From positions 1 through 64,000 of the forward strand of contig NZ_SLWN01000004.1 of assembly GCF_004342025.1 (NCBI RefSeq): a stretch of 64,000 nucleotides of DNA. Direction: 5' to 3'. The position numbers and the translations under genes were made by a program. The DNA comes from Kribbella steppae (GTDB lineage Bacteria; Actinomycetota; Actinomycetes; Propionibacteriales; Kribbellaceae). Positions 26,131 through 34,462 of this stretch are shown piece after piece (the first letter of the stretch is position 1; the number at the start of each line of letters is the position of its first letter). The notes under the pieces are model-generated. The model searched no databases. It had not been told where the DNA came from and was given only the letters and a program-made list of their open reading frames with translations.

Positions 26131-26925
26131 TTAGCTCTGGTCTTGGGTCTCGGTCGGGTCGACGTAGACCGCGTTGCGGTCCACGGTGAGATAGGCGTCC
26201 ATGCCGATCGGGCGACGGCGCTCCTCGGCGAGTTGACCGAGCAGGCCGGCAGCCCTGGCCAGCAAGGCGAAACCGCGCAACAGCTCGACCGGCAGCCCGA
26301 GGTCGGCGAGGGCCGCACCACAGACTCCGGCACCGTTCAGTGGAAGCTTCCGGCCGAGGACCTGCTCGTGCACGCGCCCGATGGCCTGGAACAACTGCAG
26401 GTGCGGTCCCAGCAGCCCTTCCTCCGCGGCGATGCCGATCAGCACCGGCGTCCGCGGATCCTGCACCTTGTGCACCGGATGCCCGAGGCCGGGAACATAC
26501 TTGCCAGCGGCACGCGTCTCGGTCACCACCTTGAGCGCAAGCTCGTCCCAACCGGCATCGTCGGCCGGCAACTCATGGTCCAGCAGGGCCTGGTGCAAAT
26601 ACATCCCGCAGTCCTCGGTCACCCCGAGGAAACGTGATCCGCCGCCGAGCAGACCGGCTGCGAGTGCACCCTGCAGCGAGTCCGGCGCGGACAGATAAGT
26701 CAGCCGCGCCGCAATGGCTGTCGGCGTGAACCCGTGGTCGGCGAGCGCGACCAGCACGGCCTCGAAGACTCGCGTCTCCGACGGTGTCGGTCGGCGCAGG
26801 GCCACCAGCCAGAAGGCCAGTTCGCCGAACCCGACCTTGCCCATCAGATCGGCCGTGAGGTCCTGGCCGAGCAGACGGATCTCATCTTCGGTCGACGTAC
26901 CGAGTGACGTTGGGAAAGTCGTCAT
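26131..26925 (-). CDS. short citrate synthase-fold protein, citryl-CoA lyase-like
   Basis: 264 aa, much shorter than citrate synthases (about 380-430). It keeps the core: AGKYVPGLGHPVHKVQDPR holds the catalytic His, and LNGAGVCGAALADLGLP aligns with the CoA/oxaloacetate region seen in citryl-CoA lyases. Small members split citryl-CoA or citramalyl-CoA-like thioesters by retro-aldol chemistry. Its ATG overlaps the stop of the CoA-transferase gene (ATGA), so the pair probably acts in sequence: activation with CoA, then C-C cleavage. Which acid is cleaved is inferred to be a ring-cleavage product. Confidence 0.8.
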   Translation of the reverse strand: MTTFPTSLGTSTEDEIRLLGQDLTADLMGKVGFGELAFWLVALRRPTPSETRVFEAVLVALADHGFTPTAIAARLTYLSAPDSLQGALAAGLLGGGSRFLGVTEDCGMYLHQALLDHELPADDAGWDELALKVVTETRAAGKYVPGLGHPVHKVQDPRTPVLIGIAAEEGLLGPHLQLFQAIGRVHEQVLGRKLPLNGAGVCGAALADLGLPVELLRGFALLARAAGLLGQLAEERRRPIGMDAYLTVDRNAVYVDPTETQDQS

Positions 26926-28091
26926 GCTGAGCGCTCCTCGTTGGTCAGCCAGCGGCGGAGTTCGGCGCCGTGTTCGTCCAGGGACGGCGGCGGCAGGCGG
27001 TACCCGGCCGGCGTTTCGGAGAAGGTGATCGGGTTCCGCACGGTCGGGATCGATCCGATCGTCACCACCGGATCCAGTCCGATGTCCTCCGCGAAGGCGA
27101 CGCCGCCGTCGACGGTGTTGATCGGCCCGCACGGAACGCCGGCAGCGATGATGTCGCGGAACCACTCCATCCGCGTCTTGGTGCGCAGGCGCTCGACCAG
27201 CAGCGGCCGGAGCTCCTCCCGGTTCGCCGTCCGCTTCTCGTTCTGGTCGAACCGCGGATCGTCGGCCAGCTCCGGTACGCCGAGCACCTCGGTCAACCGG
27301 CGGAACTGGCCGTTGTTCCCGGCCGTGATGATCAGATCGCCATCGGAGCACGGCAACGGCTCGTACGGGAACAGGCTCGGATGACTGTTGCCCATCCGCA
27401 GTGGTACGACGCCACCAGCGACGTACGCGCTCGACTGGTTAACCAGCCCGGACAACGCCGACGACAGCAGATTCACCTCGACGTGCTGGCCGCGGCCGGT
27501 CTCGTGCCTCGCGTTCAGTGCGGACAGTACGCCGATCGTCGCGTGCAACCCGGCCATCACGTCGAACACCGAGATGCCGGCCCGGAACGGTTCCCCGTCC
27601 GGATCACCGGTGAGGCTCATCAACCCGGAGATCGCCTGGACGATCAGGTCGTAGCCGGGCAACGCCGCCCCCTTCGGACCACTGCCGAACCCGCTGATCG
27701 AGGCGTAGATCACGCGTGGGTTGGACGCCGCCACCGCGTCGTAGTCCAGGCCGAAGCGCGCCAGCCCACCCGGCTTGAAGTTCTCCAGCAGTACGTCGGC
27801 CCGCCGGGCCAGCTCCTGGGCCGCAGCCAGATCCTCCGGGTCCTTCAGGTCGAGCGCGATTGACCGCTTGTTCCGGTTCACCGCGAGGTAATACGTCGAG
27901 ATGCCGTCGCGGACCGGTGGCTGCCATGACCGGGTGTCGTCACCCCCGGGCGCCTCGACCTTGACCACCTCGGCACCGAGGTCGGCCAGCAGCATGGTCG
28001 CGTACGGGCCGGCCAGGATCCGGGAGAAGTCGGCCACCAGCAGCCCTGCGAGCGGTCCCGTCACCTCCGGCACTGCTTCGGACACAGACAT
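26922..28091 (-). CDS. family III (CaiB/BaiF) CoA transferase
   Basis: 389 aa. Diagnostic blocks: LLVADFSRILAGPYATMLLA, LGAEVVKVEAPGGDD, NRNKRSIALDLKDP, ISGFGSGPKG and ISVFDVMAGLHA, whose Asp is the acyl-CoA-linked catalytic residue of this family. It moves CoA from a donor thioester to a carboxylic acid. GGAGGAGG abuts ATG 28091; the GTG two codons later has better spacing and may be the true start. First gene of the ring-cleavage operon. Promoter and CGGAC-N4-GTCCG operator lie just upstream. Confidence 0.9.
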   Translation of the reverse strand: MSVSEAVPEVTGPLAGLLVADFSRILAGPYATMLLADLGAEVVKVEAPGGDDTRSWQPPVRDGISTYYLAVNRNKRSIALDLKDPEDLAAAQELARRADVLLENFKPGGLARFGLDYDAVAASNPRVIYASISGFGSGPKGAALPGYDLIVQAISGLMSLTGDPDGEPFRAGISVFDVMAGLHATIGVLSALNARHETGRGQHVEVNLLSSALSGLVNQSSAYVAGGVVPLRMGNSHPSLFPYEPLPCSDGDLIITAGNNGQFRRLTEVLGVPELADDPRFDQNEKRTANREELRPLLVERLRTKTRMEWFRDIIAAGVPCGPINTVDGGVAFAEDIGLDPVVTIGSIPTVRNPITFSETPAGYRLPPPSLDEHGAELRRWLTNEERSA

Positions 28092-28098
28092 CCTCCTC

Positions 28099-28112
28099 CG
28101 GACACTTGTCCG
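28099..28112. promoter_or_regulatory. operator CGGAC-N4-GTCCG before the CoA-transferase operon
   Basis: Reads CGGACACTTGTCCG, a 14-bp inverted repeat located between the predicted transcription start (about 28124, minus strand) and the CoA-transferase ATG. A second copy with the same arms and spacer length sits at 28234-28247 on the other side of the intergenic region. The IclR regulator at 29802 is the obvious candidate binder. Confidence 0.6.
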
Positions 28113-28130
28113 CAAACGCTCTGTCGCCTC

Positions 28131-28159
28131 AGTCTGTGATCGCCCCGCCATCGTGTCAA
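28131..28159 (-). promoter_or_regulatory. predicted promoter of the ring-cleavage operon
   Basis: Minus strand: TTGACA (28159-28154), 17-bp spacer, CAGACT (28136-28131). The -35 is perfect consensus; the -10 is moderate. Confidence 0.5.
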
Positions 28160-28177
28160 GCGCACCACAACGAGCCC

Positions 28178-28216
28178 TTGACACCACGGGTGAGCGCTTC
28201 GATAGTGGCGCTATCG
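28178..28216 (+). promoter_or_regulatory. predicted promoter and overlapping palindrome for the amidohydrolase gene
   Basis: TTGACA (28178-28183), 17-bp spacer, GATAGT (28201-28206). The -10 lies in a perfect inverted repeat CGATAG-N5-CTATCG (28200-28216), which could be a second regulator site distinct from CGGAC-N4-GTCCG. Confidence 0.55.
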
Positions 28217-28233
28217 CCGTGGTGACCGGCATA

Positions 28234-28247
28234 CGGACGTATGTCCG
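28234..28247. promoter_or_regulatory. operator CGGAC-N4-GTCCG before the amidohydrolase gene
   Basis: Reads CGGACGTATGTCCG, the partner of the site at 28099-28112. It lies about 20 bp after the predicted start of transcription and 20 bp before the ATG, so a bound protein would block elongation or initiation. Confidence 0.6.
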
Positions 28248-28267
28248 GCCCAACTCTGGAGGGGATC

Positions 28268-29740
28268 ATGACCACTGCCGAGACGCCGGTGGCGGGCCGG
28301 CCGCTGCTGCTGCGCGGCGGGACCGTACTGACCATGGACGACAACCACACGGTACTGACCGAAGGCGACGTCCTGGTTGTGGACGACCGCATCGCGGCCG
28401 TCGGCGCCGCGGTCGACGTCCCCGAGGGAACGCAGGAGATCGACGCCCGCGGCGGAATCGTGATGCCGGGGATGATCGACACGCACCGGCACATGTGGCA
28501 GACCGCGATGCGCGCGTACGGCGCCGACTGGACGCTGACGCAGTACTTCGTCTGGTACTACCTCGAGCACGGCAAGACCTTCCGCCCCGAGGACATCCAC
28601 GCCGGCAACCTGACCTCGGCCTGGGAGTCGCTCGAGGCCGGTGTCACCACCACGGTCGACTGGTCGCACGGGTTGCAGTCCGTCGACCACGCCGAGGCGG
28701 CCGTGGACGCGCTGCGAGCCGTCCCGGGCCGGTTCGTTCTTGCCTACGGCAACATTCAGGCCGGGCCCTGGGAGTGGACCGCGGATCCGGCCGTGCGCGC
28801 GTTCCTGGAGCGGCTCCGCGACGACGACCAGATCGGTCTCCAGCTCGCCTTCGATGTCACCGGCGACCCGTCGTTCCCCGAGCGGGCGGCCTTCGAAGTG
28901 GCCCGTGAGCTCGGAGTGGGCGTGACCACGCATGCCGGAGTCTGGGGCGCGACCAACGACGACGGCATCCGGCTGACGCACGAGAACGGCTTCATGACAC
29001 CGCAGAACATCTACGTGCACGCGGCGACACTGACCGAGGACTCCTACCAGCGGATCGCCGCGACTGGCGGCTCGGTCTCCGTCGCGACGGAATCCGAGCA
29101 GAGCGCGGGCCAGGGCTACCCGCCCACCTGGCAGGTCCGCAAGTACGGCATCCCGGTATCGCTGTCGATGGACACCAGTGTGTGGTGGAGCGGCGACCTG
29201 TTCACCGCGATGCGTACGACGCTCGGCGCCGACCGGGCGCGTGAGCACCTCGAGGCTCACGTGAAGGGCGACACGGTGACCCACAGCCACCTGCGCGCCG
29301 AGCACGTGGTCGACTGGGCCACCCGCGGCGGCGCTCGTGCGTTGGGCCGTGACGACCTCGGCAGCCTCGAGCCCGGGAAGAAGGCGGACGTCGTACTGAT
29401 CAAGAACGACTCCTCGCCGGTGTCGTTCCCGTTGATCAACCCCTACGGTCATGTGGCGTTCCAGGCGCAGCGTGGCGACGTCCACACCGTGCTCGTCGAC
29501 GGCCGGGTGGTGAAGTACGCGAACCAACTGGTCGGCGTCGACCTTCCCGCCGTACGACGTGCTGTCGAAGCGACCGTCGACTTCCTTCGCGGGACGCTCG
29601 GCGACGAGGCGTGGGCCGGTGGGATGAACCCGGATCTGCCCAAGGACGAGGTGTTCGACAACCCCTACCAGTACACCGAGTACAAGTCCGAGTCGACGCG
29701 GGAGGCACGCGGCACGATCTTCGGCGACCCCGGCTCGTGA
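28268..29740 (+). CDS. metal-dependent amidohydrolase, TrzA/MTA-deaminase-like (COG0402 type)
   Basis: 490 aa from ATG 28268 (GGAGGGG 4 bases upstream). Metal-site motifs occur in order: DTHRHMW, TTHAGVW, YVHAATL and SLSMDTSVWW, the last with the catalytic Asp. The C-terminal LEPGKKADVVLI strand is the classic beta-sandwich closure. Relatives deaminate or dechlorinate ring amines (adenosine derivatives, triazines, guanine). It runs divergently from the ring-cleavage operon and just before the IclR gene, with a matching operator. It may therefore remove an amino or similar group from a precursor of the ring-cleavage substrate; that is inference. Confidence 0.87.
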   Translation: MTTAETPVAGRPLLLRGGTVLTMDDNHTVLTEGDVLVVDDRIAAVGAAVDVPEGTQEIDARGGIVMPGMIDTHRHMWQTAMRAYGADWTLTQYFVWYYLEHGKTFRPEDIHAGNLTSAWESLEAGVTTTVDWSHGLQSVDHAEAAVDALRAVPGRFVLAYGNIQAGPWEWTADPAVRAFLERLRDDDQIGLQLAFDVTGDPSFPERAAFEVARELGVGVTTHAGVWGATNDDGIRLTHENGFMTPQNIYVHAATLTEDSYQRIAATGGSVSVATESEQSAGQGYPPTWQVRKYGIPVSLSMDTSVWWSGDLFTAMRTTLGADRAREHLEAHVKGDTVTHSHLRAEHVVDWATRGGARALGRDDLGSLEPGKKADVVLIKNDSSPVSFPLINPYGHVAFQAQRGDVHTVLVDGRVVKYANQLVGVDLPAVRRAVEATVDFLRGTLGDEAWAGGMNPDLPKDEVFDNPYQYTEYKSESTREARGTIFGDPGS

Positions 29741-29801
29741 CACCGGCCGGCGTCGTAGGCTCGGGCGCGACAAGACGTCGTACGGCGGGAGGCAGGAACT
29801 G

Positions 29802-30626
29802 ATGGCAGGACGAGGCGCGGGCCCGGATTTCGTCGAGTCACTGGCTCGCGGGCTGGACGTGCTCGCCTGCTTCGACGCGGATCACCGCACCATGTCGTTG
29901 TCCGAGGTGGCGACCGCGGCCGGGCTCGCCCGCCCGACCGCACGCCGGCTGCTGCTGACGCTGGAGGAACTCGGCTTCGTCCGGTCGACCGACGGTTCCT
30001 TCCAGCTGACCCCGAAGGTGCTCACGCTCGGGATGGCGTACGTCGGCGCGCTCGGGCTGTGGGACATCGCGAAACCCCACCTCGAGACGCTGGTCGCCCG
30101 CACCGGGGAATCGTCGTCGATGGCGCAGCTCGACGGCTCCGACATCGTGTACGTCGCCCGGGTGTCGGTGCCGAAGATCATTGCGCTGCGGGTCGACATC
30201 GGCACGCGGTTCCCGGCCGCGCAGACCTCGCAGGGCAAGGTCCTGCTCGCGGCCCTCTCCCCCGACGAGCTGGTCGAGACTCTCGCCCAACCGAGTCGCG
30301 CCGGACTCCCGCCGTACATCGGAAGGACCGCGGAGCAGCTCCGCGACGAGCTGACCGAGATCCGCGCCCGCGGCTGGGCCCTGGCCGACGAGGAACTGGC
30401 ACCGGGCGTGCGCTCGGTGGCAGCCCCGGTCCGCGACGGCACCGGAACGGTCCGCGCCGCCATGAACGTCACCGTCCACGCCGCGGAGACCACCACCGAG
30501 AAACTCCTCCACGACTACCTCCCCCTCCTCCTCCGCACCGCCGGCGACGTCAGCGCCGAATGGGCCCTCTGGCAATCCCGGCCCCACCACGAACTCGCTC
30601 AACCCACCCGCGAGTCCTCGGCCTGA
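29802..30626 (+). CDS. IclR-family transcriptional regulator
   Basis: 274 aa. Winged helix-turn-helix at about residues 10-75 (FVESLARGLDVLACFDA; MSLSEVATAAGLARPTARR) and a GAF-like effector domain with ALRVDIGTRFPAAQTSQGKV and PGVRSVAAPVRD. The closest family patterns are PcaR/PobR-type regulators of aromatic acid degradation. GGAGG stands upstream, 62 bp after the amidohydrolase gene. Likely controls the divergent operon through the two CGGAC-N4-GTCCG sites. The 3' end overlaps the convergent DUF4386 gene by 28 bp. Confidence 0.92.
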   Translation: MAGRGAGPDFVESLARGLDVLACFDADHRTMSLSEVATAAGLARPTARRLLLTLEELGFVRSTDGSFQLTPKVLTLGMAYVGALGLWDIAKPHLETLVARTGESSSMAQLDGSDIVYVARVSVPKIIALRVDIGTRFPAAQTSQGKVLLAALSPDELVETLAQPSRAGLPPYIGRTAEQLRDELTEIRARGWALADEELAPGVRSVAAPVRDGTGTVRAAMNVTVHAAETTTEKLLHDYLPLLLRTAGDVSAEWALWQSRPHHELAQPTRESSA

Positions 30627-31264
30627 TCAGCCGTCGCGAATCCGCGAGCGAAGGTCGTGGGAATGCGACGACCGCGGAGCACGAGCCAGAAGGCGAGGAG
30701 CAGTTCGCCGATGAAGGTGTAGGTGGAGATGGTGAGGTCTTGGCCGAAGAAGACGCCGAGGTAGCCCAGGCCGGCGATGGCGAGCAGGATGCCCAGCCAA
30801 CTGGGGACATAGCTCGCGCGGAACGCCAGGTAGCCGAGGAGCAGCAGGTGCGCGCCGAAGAGGCCGAGGCCGGCCGTCCACAGGTCGGAGAATGCCTCGA
30901 CGTCCGAGAGCACTTGCTGATCCACGTGCCGGAGGGCGTCCAGGAGGTAGCCCAGGGCGACCATGAAGACGGCCGCGTAGACGAGCCTGAAGGCGGCCGC
31001 GAGGAGCGACATGGTTCGGTCGACCGGAGTGAAGACGCGGTAGAGCGCGCAGGCGATGACCACGTCGAGCACGACGACCAGGAACAGGCTCGCCACTCCC
31101 GCCCGGAACAGACCTTCCGACGCGGCAATGTCCTGCGCGGTCTTGCCGGCATCGCCCCACGTCACCAGGCCCTCGATGGCGGCGAAGTTGCCGAAGCCTA
31201 CCAGAGCGGCCATCAGCAGTAGTGCCACTCCCGCGGCGACGGCCCACGTGCGGATCGAGATCAT
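30599..31264 (-). CDS. DUF4386 integral membrane protein
   Basis: 221 aa from the ATG encoding MISIRT (GGGGGA 4 bases upstream). Six hydrophobic helices; the DUF4386 hallmarks are visible: GLFRAGVASLFLVVVLDVVIA, ALYRVFTPVDRTMSLLAAAFR and LGLFGAHLLLLGYLAF. Function of the family is unknown. Its promoter region holds two palindromes typical of TetR-type control, but no regulator gene lies next to it. Confidence 0.85.
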   Translation of the reverse strand: MISIRTWAVAAGVALLLMAALVGFGNFAAIEGLVTWGDAGKTAQDIAASEGLFRAGVASLFLVVVLDVVIACALYRVFTPVDRTMSLLAAAFRLVYAAVFMVALGYLLDALRHVDQQVLSDVEAFSDLWTAGLGLFGAHLLLLGYLAFRASYVPSWLGILLAIAGLGYLGVFFGQDLTISTYTFIGELLLAFWLVLRGRRIPTTFARGFATADQAEDSRVG

Positions 31265-31280
31265 CTGTCCCCCTATGGAC

Positions 31281-31320
31281 TTCGTACTTAGTACGGCCAA
31301 GGTAGCGTACTAAGTACGAA
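31281..31320. promoter_or_regulatory. paired operator upstream of the DUF4386 gene
   Basis: TTCGTACTTAGTAC (31281-31294) and its exact complement GTACTAAGTACGAA (31307-31320) are 12 bp apart. Each arm is itself the odd palindrome GTACT-N-AGTAC. This tandem layout fits two dimers of a TetR-like repressor. Confidence 0.7.
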
Positions 31321-31416
31321 AGCGCGAGGATCAGGTCAGAAGAGACGTGGAGCGCGCGATCGACGAGGTGGCCATGAACCCCCAGTAGTACAAGGGTTCC
31401 GGCCGAGGTCATCTGT

Positions 31417-32316
31417 TCAAGCGTTTGCCCCTCGCAGGAGGTCCGCCATCACGGTGAGCTGCTCGTCGGGGTCGGTGTCCATCGCCCAGGCCACGTGGTC
31501 GATACCGGCGCCGCGCACCCGGTCGAGGTCCTCCAGTACCTGCTCGACCCCACCGGTGAGGGGTTCCCGGGCATCGGTGGGTGACGGCGTGACGGCCCCG
31601 TTCACCTTGAGGACGATCGGAAGCGACTCGTGCCCCGCCTTGTCCGCGGCCGCCCGGAACATCGAGACCATGCCGTCGAGAATCTCCCAGGTCATCATGA
31701 TCGGGTTCCACCCGACGCCCAGGCGCCCGGCCCGCTCGACCGCGGCCGGTGCCATCGCCCCGGCCAGCACCGCCACGCCCTCAGGCCTGGTCGGCTTCGG
31801 CCCGATCTGCGACGGAGTGATCCGGTAGAAACGGCCGTCGTGTTCGACCGGGTTCGGTCCCCAGATCTTGCGCATCGCGGTGATGTGCTCGCCGAACCGC
31901 GGTCCACGCTGTTTCTCCGGTACGCCGGCCGCCTCGTACTCGGCGGTCATCCACCCCACGCCAAGACCCGCGACCAGCCGGCCACCACACAGCCGGTCGA
32001 GGGTCGCGAGCCTCCGGGCCAGCACGATCGGGCTGTGCAGCACGGAGTCGACCACACTGGTCCCGAGGGTGATCGTTCTGGTCCGTGCAGCGAGGTACGC
32101 CAGCGTCTCGATCGGGTCCCACACGCTGCCGTAGCCATCCGGCAGTGGTACGGGGTCGCCGCCGCCGATGGCCATCGCACCGCCGACCGGGTACATCAAC
32201 CGCTCGAACGTCCACACCGACGCCAACCCGATCCGCTCGGCGCTCTCGGCCACCTTGGCGATGCTCTCCGGGCTCACGTCCGCACCAGCGGTCGGCAGTG
32301 TCAGTCCAAGCTTCAT
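31417..32316 (-). CDS. LLM-class F420-dependent oxidoreductase
   Basis: 299 aa. Typical blocks are MKLGLTLPTAG, ASVWTFERLMYPV, TITLGTSVVDSVLHSPIVLA, RRLATLDRLCGGRLVAGLGV (the family signature) and GRFYRITPSQIGPKP. The TIM01-like length and GWNPIM segment suit F420-binding reductases or monooxygenases. GGGAGG and CAGGGA precede the ATG. Divergent from the inositol-phosphatase-like gene. Substrate unknown. Confidence 0.88.
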   Translation of the reverse strand: MKLGLTLPTAGADVSPESIAKVAESAERIGLASVWTFERLMYPVGGAMAIGGGDPVPLPDGYGSVWDPIETLAYLAARTRTITLGTSVVDSVLHSPIVLARRLATLDRLCGGRLVAGLGVGWMTAEYEAAGVPEKQRGPRFGEHITAMRKIWGPNPVEHDGRFYRITPSQIGPKPTRPEGVAVLAGAMAPAAVERAGRLGVGWNPIMMTWEILDGMVSMFRAAADKAGHESLPIVLKVNGAVTPSPTDAREPLTGGVEQVLEDLDRVRGAGIDHVAWAMDTDPDEQLTVMADLLRGANA

Positions 32317-32405
32317 TCCCTGGTCCTCCCTCAGTCGTCAGGACCTCCAGCCAACCCCCGCCGCCTTTCAAATCGCTTTCACAACCTTGGTGTTGGATAC
32401 GAGGT

Positions 32406-33179
32406 ATGAGCCAACTGAATGACGCCGAGGTGGCGATCAACGCGGCTGAGGCGGGTGCGGTCGTCGTACGGCAGAAGTACGGCGCCGCCCTGAGCCGGTA
32501 CGACAAGTCGCCGACCGACTTCGCCACCGAGGCGGATCTGGAGGCGGAGCGGGCGATCCTCGAGGTCATCCGCGCGGCCCGGCCGGATGATGCGGTGATC
32601 GGCGAGGAGTACGGCGCGACCGGTCAGGCGGCTCGCACCTGGTTGGTGGACCCGCTGTGCGGGACCCTCAACTTCGCGGCCGAGACACCGCTGTTCTCGG
32701 TCAACGTCGCACTGCCAGGTGCAGGCGTCGCCGCGGTCGCGCAGCCCCTGACCGGAGAGGTGTTCTGGACCGACGGCACGACAGCCAACGTCCGCCGGAA
32801 CGGCACCGACTCCCCCGCCCAACCATCCGCAACCTCCCACCTGGTCGACGTCGACATCGACGCCCCGCCCGGCAGCGACTTCCTCGGCCCGCAGTTGCTG
32901 ACCGACGAGAAGTTCCGCGCAACGTTTGCCGGCCGCGTCTCCTCAACCACCCTCACCCTCGCCTGGGTCGCCCTCGGCCGCCGAGCCGCCTACGTCACCA
33001 ACGGCGCCCTCCTCAACAGCGTTCACTTCACCGCCGGTACGACGCTCTGCCAGTCAGCCGGCTGCATCGTCACCGACTTCCGCGGCCGACCACTCCACAC
33101 CGGCCCTGGTTTGGTTGCCGCCGCCAACCGCGCCACCCACCAGCAACTCCTGGATCTCATCGCGCCGCACGTTTCGTAA
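32406..33179 (+). CDS. inositol-monophosphatase-family protein lacking key metal ligands
   Basis: 257 aa, normal length for the family. The early motifs are intact: TDFATEAD (38-44) and GEE (66-68). The central D-P-x-D-G-T motif, however, reads DPLCGT (82-87), with Cys85 in place of Asp. The late W-D-x-A-A-G motif reads VHFTAG (206-211), with Phe208 in place of Asp. Both Asp are Mg2+ ligands in known IMPases and related FBPases, so ordinary phosphatase activity is doubtful. The fold and the C-terminal GPGLVAAANR are preserved, suggesting a binding or altered catalytic role. GAGG sits one base before the ATG. Confidence 0.82.
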   Translation: MSQLNDAEVAINAAEAGAVVVRQKYGAALSRYDKSPTDFATEADLEAERAILEVIRAARPDDAVIGEEYGATGQAARTWLVDPLCGTLNFAAETPLFSVNVALPGAGVAAVAQPLTGEVFWTDGTTANVRRNGTDSPAQPSATSHLVDVDIDAPPGSDFLGPQLLTDEKFRATFAGRVSSTTLTLAWVALGRRAAYVTNGALLNSVHFTAGTTLCQSAGCIVTDFRGRPLHTGPGLVAAANRATHQQLLDLIAPHVS

Positions 33180-33225
33180 CCATTGGTTGACCATCAACGG
33201 GGCGTTCTCGGATTAGCCTTGAGGT

Positions 33226-33624
33226 ATGGCCACGTACGGGCACAGCCCTCGAGGCGATGTGGGGCTGCAAGAACTCATCGACGCGTCGCCGGCGCCGCGG
33301 GCGCGGATGTCCGTTGCCGCCGAGACCGCACTGGTGTGCGGCCTCGGAGCGGTGCTCACGGCAACCTTCTCGATCCTCTTCGGCGTGTCGCTGCTGTTCG
33401 GCGCCGTCGCGGTGCTCACCGGTCTGGTCGGCCTCATCAGCACCCATCGCCCGGACGTCGCCGGCAGCGCCCTCAACGTCCTCGGCCTCTTGCTGGGCCT
33501 CCTCGCCCTCGCCATCGTCGGCGTCCGCTACCTAGGCATCGACACCGCCCTCGGCGACCCCCTCATCCCCTGGCTCACCGACCAACTCCACCACTGGAAC
33601 ACCAAACTTCCCCAGCCCCGCTAG
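33226..33624 (+). CDS. small membrane protein, unknown function
   Basis: 132 aa. A 30-residue polar N-terminus precedes two or three hydrophobic segments (TALVCGLGAVLTATFSILFG; VSLLFGAVAVLTGLVGLI; ALNVLGLLLGLLALAIVGV), similar in layout to DUF4190 proteins. A -10-like TAGCCT ends about 7 bases before the ATG, so the message may be leaderless. No function can be assigned. Confidence 0.65.
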   Translation: MATYGHSPRGDVGLQELIDASPAPRARMSVAAETALVCGLGAVLTATFSILFGVSLLFGAVAVLTGLVGLISTHRPDVAGSALNVLGLLLGLLALAIVGVRYLGIDTALGDPLIPWLTDQLHHWNTKLPQPR

Positions 33625-33672
33625 TCAAACCTCCGGCTCGGCGTCGGCGCTGCGGACCCATCGTGGTTCCGC

Positions 33673-34386
33673 TCAGTTGATGTTGCTGAGCAGGCAGAAC
33701 GGGTGCCCGTGCGGGTCGGCGTAGACCCGCCAGGTCTCCCCGTCGCCCGGCAGCCTGGTCGCGCCCAGCTCCAGCGCGCCCCGCTCCGCCTCATCGGGGT
33801 CGTCGACCGTGATGTCCAGGTGCAGCTGCTGCGGGTACGCCGGGTCCGGCCACCTCGGCCGGCGGTGCTCGGCGATCTGCTGGAACATCACCTGCTGCTG
33901 CCCCTCGCTGCCCAGCAGCACGCCCTCGGGCCCCTCGTAGGCCACCTCCAGACCCAGCAGCCCCGAGTAGAACCGGCCCAGCGTGGCCGCGTCGTCCGTG
34001 TCGATCGTGACCGCGAAGATCTTGGTGCCCTCGACGTCCGCCCGGCACAGGCAGAACGGGTGCCCGGCCGGGTCAGCCAGCACATGCCAGCTCTCCCCGC
34101 CGCCCAACCGCTCGGCGCCCAGGCGCTCGGCCCGCTCCGCGGCGGCGTCGATGTCGGCCACCCTGAAGTCCACGTGCATCTGCTGCGGATAGGCCGGATC
34201 CGGCCACCGCGGCGGGATGTAGTCCGGCGCGTACTGCACCCCGAAGCGCCACCCGTCGGCCGAGGTCAGCGTCAGCCAGTCGTCTTCGGCGTTCTGCAGC
34301 GTGAGGCCGGCCATGCCCACGTAGAAGTCGGCCAGACCCTTGATGTCGGGCGCGTCCCAGACCACCGTCTTCAGCTTTCCCACCAT
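33673..34386 (-). CDS. VOC-family protein with two glyoxalase-like domains
   Basis: 237 aa, two similar halves (about 1-118 and 119-237). Each half ends in a DPAGHPFCLCR or DPHGHPFCLLS strand, and each carries PRWPDPAYPQQ before its central HVDFRV or HLDITV strand. This tandem is the form found in actinobacterial glyoxalase/bleomycin-resistance-like proteins that bind or modify small toxins; metal ligands are incomplete, so binding rather than catalysis is possible. GAGGAG lies before the ATG. It ends 286 bp after dnaE2 in map order but is read away from the membrane-protein gene; no operon link is evident. Confidence 0.85.
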   Translation of the reverse strand: MVGKLKTVVWDAPDIKGLADFYVGMAGLTLQNAEDDWLTLTSADGWRFGVQYAPDYIPPRWPDPAYPQQMHVDFRVADIDAAAERAERLGAERLGGGESWHVLADPAGHPFCLCRADVEGTKIFAVTIDTDDAATLGRFYSGLLGLEVAYEGPEGVLLGSEGQQQVMFQQIAEHRRPRWPDPAYPQQLHLDITVDDPDEAERGALELGATRLPGDGETWRVYADPHGHPFCLLSNIN

Positions 34387-34462
34387 GGTCGTCTCCTCTC
34401 GTCCCCGCCATCCTCGCCGACGAGTCCGACAAACCCGGGGAAAGGGTGCCCTTCTTCGCGGG

